Assembly: GCA_030693565.1 (NCBI GenBank)
Contig: JAUYAJ010000235.1
Location: 1-8,470, forward strand
Source of the DNA: Rubrivivax sp.
GTDB taxonomy: Bacteria; Pseudomonadota; Gammaproteobacteria; Burkholderiales; Burkholderiaceae_C
Direction: 5' to 3'
Length of the DNA stretch: 8,470 nt
Part shown: positions 6,633-8,470 of the stretch, in pieces
Numbering within the stretch: the stretch's first letter is position 1
Layout: the number at the start of each line of letters is the position of its first letter
Translations under genes and position numbers: made by a program
The notes under the pieces: generated by a model
Database searches by the model: none
What the model saw: the letters and a program-made list of their open reading frames with translations, nothing else
What the model was told of the DNA's origin: nothing

Positions 6633-7892
6633 TCAGGCCCCCGGGCCCCGGGGCTGCAATTCGGCCATCCAGCCTTCCAGCGCAGTCATCAGCCTGGCGC
6701 GTCCAAACTCTCGGGCCGCGTATTCGCTGCCGCGCAGGCCCATGGCGGCGCGATCGGCGGCCGGCATCGCCATGATCCGGCGAACAGCGCCGGCCAGCGC
6801 CGTGGCATCGCCGGCGGGAACCGCCAGCCCGGCGCCGGCCTGTTCGATCAAGCGCGCGCCTTCGCCGTCGAGCATGCCCAGCAGCGGCAGTCCGGCTGAC
6901 AGATAGCTCTGCACCTTGCCGGGAATGGTCAGGCTGAAGACGGGGTCGCGCCTTAACGAAACCAGCATCGCCGAGGCGCCGCGGAAGAATGACGGCATGC
7001 GCTCTGCCGGGTGGCGGCCCAGCAGGACAAAGCAGTCGTCCAGTTGGCGCCGCGCGACCTCGCTGCGCAGCATCTCGGCAGCCCGGCCATCACCGACGAT
7101 CAACCAGCGCAACGCCGGCAGCTCGTCACGCAGCAGTTCTGCCGTATCCAGGACAGCCGGGAAGTCCTGTGCGTCGCCGATGTTGCCGGCGAACATGATG
7201 TTGAAGCCGTCGGCAAAGGCCGCCAGTTCGGGCGCCGGGGTCGTGTCCGGAAGGCGCTGCGCCAGGCCCTCGAAGACCCGCTCCGTCCAGTTCGGAAAGT
7301 AGCGAATGCCCCCAGGCGCAGCGCCGTGAGAGCGCACATTGGCGACGAAGCCGCGCGACGTCACCAGCACGCGGTCGCAGCGGCGGTAGATGAACTTCAC
7401 CAGTTGGCCCACCCAGCCCAGGGCGCGAGGCGAGGTCAGCACGCCGACGGCCGCCAGAGTGTCGGGCCACAAGTCCAGCACCCACAGCAGCAGCGGTGCG
7501 CGCTTGAGGTGGCGTAGCAGCAGCGCCGGCAATACCGAGGTGATGGGCGAAGTCTGGAAAACGAAAATCGCATCGAACTGCTGGCCACGCAGCTTCCATG
7601 GCGCCAGCAGCAGCCCAGAGATGACAAAGCTGAGGTAATTCAAGACGAGTTGCAGCCGGCCCTTGCCGCGCGGCAGCAGTGGCACGCGGATCACCGAGGC
7701 GCCGGCATAGGACGTGAACTGCCCGGGGTTGGCCCGGAAAGCGGGGTAGACCTCGCCGCCAGGGTAATTGGGCAGGCCTGTCAGCACGGTGACCTCGTGA
7801 CCCCGTGCCGCCAATTCAGCAGTCAGGTCATTGACCCGGAAGTCCTCGGGCCAGAAGTACTGGCTCAGAACGAGCACGCGCAAACGCTTCAC
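6633..7892 (-). CDS. wbuB: GT4-family glycosyltransferase, WbuB-like
   Basis: A 419-residue GT-B fold enzyme on the minus strand with a GTG start at 7892. The N-domain begins LRVLVLSQYFWPEDFRVNDL and includes GLPNYPGG (39-46), a hydrophobic patch at about 80-98 likely to touch the inner membrane, and WVLDLWPDTL (137-146). The C-domain begins IMFAGNIGDAQ (232-242), followed by WLIVGDGRA. The donor-site region is LTIPGKVQSYLSAG (321-334) and LDGEGARLIEQAG (341-353). This combination matches the WbuB-type transferases, including the E. coli protein thought to add L-FucNAc. The neighbouring FnlC-like epimerase supports that donor. It starts 3 bp after the epimerase stop, so the two are probably translationally coupled. 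The exact donor and acceptor cannot be read from sequence. Confidence 0.88.
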   Translation of the reverse strand: MKRLRVLVLSQYFWPEDFRVNDLTAELAARGHEVTVLTGLPNYPGGEVYPAFRANPGQFTSYAGASVIRVPLLPRGKGRLQLVLNYLSFVISGLLLAPWKLRGQQFDAIFVFQTSPITSVLPALLLRHLKRAPLLLWVLDLWPDTLAAVGVLTSPRALGWVGQLVKFIYRRCDRVLVTSRGFVANVRSHGAAPGGIRYFPNWTERVFEGLAQRLPDTTPAPELAAFADGFNIMFAGNIGDAQDFPAVLDTAELLRDELPALRWLIVGDGRAAEMLRSEVARRQLDDCFVLLGRHPAERMPSFFRGASAMLVSLRRDPVFSLTIPGKVQSYLSAGLPLLGMLDGEGARLIEQAGAGLAVPAGDATALAGAVRRIMAMPAADRAAMGLRGSEYAAREFGRARLMTALEGWMAELQPRGPGA

Positions 7893-7895
7893 GCT

Positions 7896-8470
7896 TCAGC
7901 CGTACTTTCGCCAGACCACGCGGTTCACGTAGTCGGTGTAGCTGTGGATGATGCGCAGCACCTTGTCCGAGACATTGGGCATCGTGTAGTCGGCCACCTG
8001 GCGCAGGCCGCGTTCCTCTCCACGGGGTTGACTCCTGATGATCTCCAGCGCCTGACGGACGCGGGCGATCTCGAGGCCAACCATCATCACCGCGGCTTCT
8101 TCCATCCCTTCGGGGCGCTCATGGGCCTCGCGCAGGTTCAGTGCCGGGAAGTTGAGAATGGACGACTCCTCGTTGATCGTTCCGCTGTCCGACAGCACCG
8201 CACGCGCTGACATCTGCAGCCGCACGTAGTCGTGAAAGCCCAGTGGCTTGAGCAGCCGGACATTCGCGTGGAAATGAATGCCCAGCGCGTCGATACGCTT
8301 CTGCGTCCGGGGGTGGGTCGAGACGATGACGGGCAGGCCCTGCTCCTCGGCGACGGCGTTGAGCACGCCGACCAGCTTGCGGAACATGGTCTCGTCATCG
8401 ACGTTCTCTTCGCGGTGGGCGCTGACGACGAAGTAGCCCTCGGGCGTCAGTTGCAGCCTGGAGAGCACGT
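7896..8470 (-). CDS. fnlC: non-hydrolysing UDP-sugar 2-epimerase, FnlC/Cap5G-like, C-terminal half
   Basis: The frame is open to the window edge. The GTG at 8468 is most likely internal, because about 190 residues are visible of a protein usually near 375. Visible motifs are SAHREENVDD (the His corresponds to the conserved His of WecB-type epimerases), IVSTHPRTQKRI and LSDSGTINEES (the Ser and Glu contact the UDP moiety in the family). The end is SYTDYVNRVVWRKYG. This C-terminus and the HREENVD form resemble FnlC/Cap5G of the UDP-L-FucNAc pathway more than WecB or WbpI. FnlC performs C2 epimerisation in the last step to UDP-L-FucNAc. A WbuB-like transferase directly downstream repeats the fnlC-wbuB order seen in E. 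coli O26-type clusters. Assignment as a WbpI-type enzyme serving the plus-strand pathway is less likely but not excluded without the N-terminal half. Confidence 0.82.
   Translation of the reverse strand, partial: VLSRLQLTPEGYFVVSAHREENVDDETMFRKLVGVLNAVAEEQGLPVIVSTHPRTQKRIDALGIHFHANVRLLKPLGFHDYVRLQMSARAVLSDSGTINEESSILNFPALNLREAHERPEGMEEAAVMMVGLEIARVRQALEIIRSQPRGEERGLRQVADYTMPNVSDKVLRIIHSYTDYVNRVVWRKYG

Noticed and set aside
6637..6654. GC palindrome-rich run at the end of the glycosyltransferase gene
   Set aside because: It encodes the C-terminal Pro-Arg-Gly-Pro-Gly residues and is explained by coding in GC-rich DNA.
7650..8210. Plus-strand frame of 186 codons across the glycosyltransferase/epimerase junction
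   Set aside because: Antisense to two conserved genes and without family motifs.
1..8470. CRISPR arrays, tRNA or rRNA genes, insertion sequences
   Set aside because: No regularly spaced repeats, no tRNA-like cloverleaf or rRNA sequence, no transposase frame and no flanking inverted repeats were seen on either strand.

Overview
The window is high-GC DNA with strong G/C third-position bias. Gene content and style fit a beta-proteobacterium, probably Burkholderiales. That placement is an inference from composition and from resemblance to Bordetella wlb-type genes; there is no rRNA or other marker here. The window falls into two parts: a short accessory segment (1 to about 1700) and a surface-polysaccharide sugar-nucleotide locus (about 1780 to 8470) that runs off the right edge.

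Left segment. The window opens inside the C-terminal part of an AAA_14/DUF4143-type ATPase (+, ends 756). After a 157-bp gap comes a two-gene toxin-antitoxin module: a minimal nucleotidyltransferase (MntA-like antitoxin, 914-1219) directly abutted by a HEPN RNase (HepT-like toxin, 1220-1702). The antitoxin has an intact NTase signature, and the toxin has an intact RX4HXY motif.

Right segment, plus strand. A membrane-anchored WbpM/PglF-type UDP-GlcNAc 4,6-dehydratase (1781-3670) is followed, after a 98-bp gap with a possible hairpin, by a compact wlbA-wlbB-wlbC-like trio (3769-6570): 3-dehydrogenase, hexapeptide N-acetyltransferase and PLP aminotransferase. By family knowledge these three convert UDP-GlcNAcA to UDP-GlcNAc(3NAc)A, the precursor of UDP-ManNAc(3NAc)A. 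The supplying 6-dehydrogenase (WbpA type) and the final 2-epimerase (WbpI/WlbD type) are not in the window.

Right segment, minus strand. A second unit converges on the first: a partial 2-epimerase that looks like FnlC/Cap5G of the L-FucNAc pathway (7896-8470), followed 3 bp later by a WbuB-like GT4 glycosyltransferase (6633-7892). A 10-bp-stem hairpin lies in the 62-bp convergent gap.

Taken together, the locus probably makes an O-antigen or capsule repeat containing a diacetamido-uronic acid and an N-acetyl-6-deoxyhexosamine. I see no clearly new system. The most unusual signals are a sharp break in leucine-codon use inside the last 83 codons of the dehydratase, the codon-distinct toxin gene beside the polysaccharide locus, and several small hairpins at gene boundaries.
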